Source of the DNA: Bacillota bacterium
Lineage (GTDB): Bacteria; Bacillota; Clostridia; Christensenellales; Aristaeellaceae
Assembly (NCBI GenBank): GCA_023443705.1
Contig: JAEZTD010000085.1
Coordinates: 1-6,859 of the forward strand
Direction of reading: 5' to 3'
DNA: 6,859 bases
How positions within the stretch are numbered: position 1 is the stretch's first letter; every line of letters begins with the position of its first letter. Below are positions 4,632 to 6,859 of this stretch, piece by piece. The notes under the pieces were generated by a model. The model ran no database searches, had not been told where the DNA came from, and saw nothing but the letters and a program-made list of their open reading frames with translations. The translations under genes and the position numbers were made by a program.

Positions 4632-6859
4632 TCACAACAGGACGCCGTACCTTCTGATGTACCATTTCTTGACCACAGTCACCAGCGCCATGTAGGCGGC
4701 GGCGATCCCGATCAGGTACAGGAAGAATGTCCCCGGCAGGGGGGCGAGGCCGATCTTCTCGCCCAGAACCGTATACGGCAGCACCGAGACCACGAAGATC
4801 CCGCCGAAGCTGATGAGGGTCAGCGGCGCGGATGCGCGGCTCTTCACGAAGGGCGTCAGCGGAGTCCTGAGCATGTGGATGACCATCGTCTGCGTCCACA
4901 TGCTCATCACAAACCAGCCGGACTGGAACAGCGCGACGTAGAGCACCTTCGTGCCCGGATCGGTCAGTTGATGGAAAAGCCGGCCGCCGGTGGCCGCAGG
5001 GCACACGACAAAGTAGAGCAAGAGATAGGTCGCAATGTCGAAAACCGAGCTGGTGGGCCCCAGCGAAAACATGAAGCTGGAGATTGACAGCGCCTCCCAC
5101 TTCTTGGGGCTCTTGAAAAACGCGGGGTCGACGTTGTCCCAGGGGAGCGCGGTGCAGCTGAGGTCGTACACCAGGTTCAGAAGGATCAGGTGCAGCGCCG
5201 CCATCGGCAGAAAAGGCAGAAACGCGCTCGCACACAGCACAGACAGCATGTTGCCGAAGTTGGAGCTGGCGGTCATCTTGATGTACTTGATCATGTTGGC
5301 GTAGGTCTTGCGCCCTTCCAGGATGCCGGACTCCAGCACCATCAGATCCTTTTCGAGCAGGATGACGTCGGCCGACTCCTTGGCGATGTCCACGGCCGTA
5401 TCGACGGAGATTCCGACGTCGGAATCCTTCATCGCGGCGGCGTCGTTAATGCCGTCGCCCATGTAGCCCACGGCGTGCCCCTTCTCCCGGAGCGCGCGCA
5501 CCACTCGCGCCTTTTGCGCCGGAGAGAGCTTGGCGAACACCGTCGTGTTTTCGGCGAGTTCCCCCAGCTCCGCGTCCGTCAGAAAATCGATGCTCGGCCC
5601 CAGCACGAGGTTCCCCGCGTCCAGCCCAACCTGCTGGCAGATGCTTCGGGTGACGGCGTCGTTGTCGCCGGTGAGTACCTTGACCGCCACCCCGTACTCG
5701 GTCAGCGCGCGGATGGCGGCGGCGGCGGTCTCCTTGGGCGGGTCGAGGAAGGCCAGATAGCCCATCAGCACCATGTCCCGCTCGTCGTCCACTGAAAATG
5801 CGCCGACGGGGGCGTGCTCTGTCTTATAGGCCACCGCGATCACCCGCATGCCCCGGGCGTTGAGCGCGTCGACGTTTTCTCCGATCACGCCGCTCATGGC
5901 GTCGTCCAGCGGCCTGGTTTCGCCGTCGTACTCCACATAGGCGGAGACCTTCAGCATCTCCTCCACCGCGCCCTTGGTGATCATCCGGGTGCTGCCGTCC
6001 TCGCGCTCCACCACCACGCTCATGCGGCGGCGGTCGAAATCGAAGGGGATCTCGTCCACCTTTCGGTAGGCGGTTTCCAGCTCTCCCAGTTCGGGATGCG
6101 CCGCCTGCTCCTCGTGGGCGCGGTCTACGATCGCCACATCCAGAAGGTTTTTCAGCCCCGTCTGGTAGAAGCTGTTGAGAAATGCGTAGCGAAGCACCCG
6201 CACGTCCTCGTTGCCATGGATGTCCAGGTGGTATTCAAGCACCACCTTGTCCTTGGTCAGTGTGCCGGTCTTGTCGGTACAGAGGATGTCCATCGCGCCC
6301 AGGTTCTGGATGGCGTTCAGGTTCTTGATGATGACCTTTTCCCGGGACATCGCCACCGCGCCCTTTGCAAGGCAGGTGGTGACGATCATCGGCAGCATTT
6401 GCGGCGTCAGCCCCACGGCGATGGACACCGCAAACAGAAGCGCCTCCAGCCAGCCGCCCTTGGTCAGGCCGTTCACGACGAACACCACAGGCGCCATGAC
6501 CATCATAAAGCGGATGAGCAGCCAGCTGACCGAGTCCAGTCCCTTGTCAAAGGCCGTCTTCGGCGGCTTGCCGGAAAGGTCCTTGGCCAATTGTCCGAGC
6601 AGCGTATCCTTCCCCGTCGCCACCACCACCCCGACGGCGCTTCCGCTGATGACGTTGCCGCCCAGGAACGCAAGGTTCGGGCAGTCGCTCAGCGCGCCGT
6701 CATACATGACGGGCCGGGCGCTCTTTTCCACCGGCTCGCTCTCGCCGGTCAGCGCCGACTGGCTGATGAACAGGTCCTTTGAAAAGCAGATCCGAAGGTC
6801 CGCCGGGATCAGGTCCCCGGCCGCCAGATGGATGATGTCCCCCACCACAACCTCAGCCA
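4632..6859 (-). CDS. mgtA: Magnesium-translocating P-type ATPase (MgtA/P3B family), N-terminus outside window
   Basis: Membrane pump of the P3B class that imports Mg2+ at the cost of ATP. About 742 codons are visible. The first 150 or so residues of a normal protein of about 900 lie beyond the right edge. Counting from the valine codon at 6848: [17 protein letters not shown] of the actuator domain (3-19); TGES (34-37); two membrane segments (about 108-127 and 135-156, the second containing [12 protein letters not shown]); phosphorylation motif DKTGTLT with D192; nucleotide-binding TKGA (291-294); TGDN (393-396); GDGIND (464-469); and a six-helix C-terminal membrane region. [17 protein letters not shown] (558-574) and [14 protein letters not shown] (177-190) are characteristic of MgtA/MgtB rather than Ca2+ or heavy-metal pumps. 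All catalytic residues are present. The usual Glu in the M4 motif TPEMLP is Gln here. No regulatory leader is visible, because the 5' end is missing. Confidence 0.95.
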   Translation of the reverse strand, partial: AEVVVGDIIHLAAGDLIPADLRICFSKDLFISQSALTGESEPVEKSARPVMYDGALSDCPNLAFLGGNVISGSAVGVVVATGKDTLLGQLAKDLSGKPPKTAFDKGLDSVSWLLIRFMMVMAPVVFVVNGLTKGGWLEALLFAVSIAVGLTPQMLPMIVTTCLAKGAVAMSREKVIIKNLNAIQNLGAMDILCTDKTGTLTKDKVVLEYHLDIHGNEDVRVLRYAFLNSFYQTGLKNLLDVAIVDRAHEEQAAHPELGELETAYRKVDEIPFDFDRRRMSVVVEREDGSTRMITKGAVEEMLKVSAYVEYDGETRPLDDAMSGVIGENVDALNARGMRVIAVAYKTEHAPVGAFSVDDERDMVLMGYLAFLDPPKETAAAAIRALTEYGVAVKVLTGDNDAVTRSICQQVGLDAGNLVLGPSIDFLTDAELGELAENTTVFAKLSPAQKARVVRALREKGHAVGYMGDGINDAAAMKDSDVGISVDTAVDIAKESADVILLEKDLMVLESGILEGRKTYANMIKYIKMTASSNFGNMLSVLCASAFLPFLPMAALHLILLNLVYDLSCTALPWDNVDPAFFKSPKKWEALSISSFMFSLGPTSSVFDIATYLLLYFVVCPAATGGRLFHQLTDPGTKVLYVALFQSGWFVMSMWTQTMVIHMLRTPLTPFVKSRASAPLTLISFGGIFVVSVLPYTVLGEKIGLAPLPGTFFLYLIGIAAAYMALVTVVKKWYIRRYGVLL

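Noticed and set aside
4605..4640. Minus-strand TATACT just after the ATPase stop as a promoter for an RNA through the palindromes
   Set aside because: No hexamer resembling TTGACA stands 16-18 bases upstream and there is no TG extension, so the evidence is too weak to call.
4419..5087. Plus-strand frame of 222 codons starting in the palindrome region
   Set aside because: Most of it is antisense to the ATPase, and the start has no convincing ribosome binding site.
4300..5235. Minus-strand open frame of 311 codons spanning the intergenic palindromes and the ATPase 3' end
   Set aside because: Out of frame with the ATPase over most of its length and low-complexity in character. It exists because the GC-rich palindromes lack stops.
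5814..6782. Open frame of 322 codons on the plus strand, antisense to the Mg2+ ATPase
   Set aside because: His-, Arg- and Gln-rich shadow of a certain gene, with no motif and no ribosome binding site support.

Overview
The window looks like chromosome from a GC-rich member of the Bacillota, probably class Clostridia. The reasons are a T-box riboswitch in front of thrS, strong AGGAGG-type ribosome binding sites, sigma-A-like TTGACA/TATACT promoters, and C/G-rich third codon positions. No species can be named from the sequence alone.

Layout, left to right. On the minus strand lie the 5' end of rpsB (ribosomal protein S2, leaving the window at base 1) with its own promoter and a foldable leader, and upstream of it a gene for a secreted protein with a Pro/Ala-rich linker and bacterial Ig-like (BIG2-type) domains. 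That gene diverges from thrS. The two back-to-back promoters have their -35 boxes embedded in a 51-bp interrupted dyad. A T-box leader with a readable ACC (Thr) specifier, UGGA bulge and terminator/antiterminator precedes thrS (633 aa), which ends at a strong intrinsic terminator. Next on the plus strand is an AraC-type HTH regulator fused to a GyrI-like effector-binding domain. It ends at a hairpin whose A and T tracts lie inside the stem, and which could terminate transcription from both sides. A 231-base intergenic stretch rich in perfect palindromes follows. Finally, on the minus strand and running off the right edge, is an MgtA-family (P3B) magnesium-translocating P-type ATPase.

How the genes relate. 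rpsB and thrS are housekeeping translation genes. The secreted Ig-like protein, the AraC-GyrI regulator and the Mg2+ ATPase look like separately controlled single-gene units. Apart from the divergent and convergent arrangements, nothing ties them into one pathway.

I found no clear undescribed multi-gene system. The points most worth checking are the dyad between the divergent promoters, the strong internal ribosome binding site and in-frame ATG that could express the GyrI-like domain alone, and the palindrome-dense element between the regulator and the ATPase.
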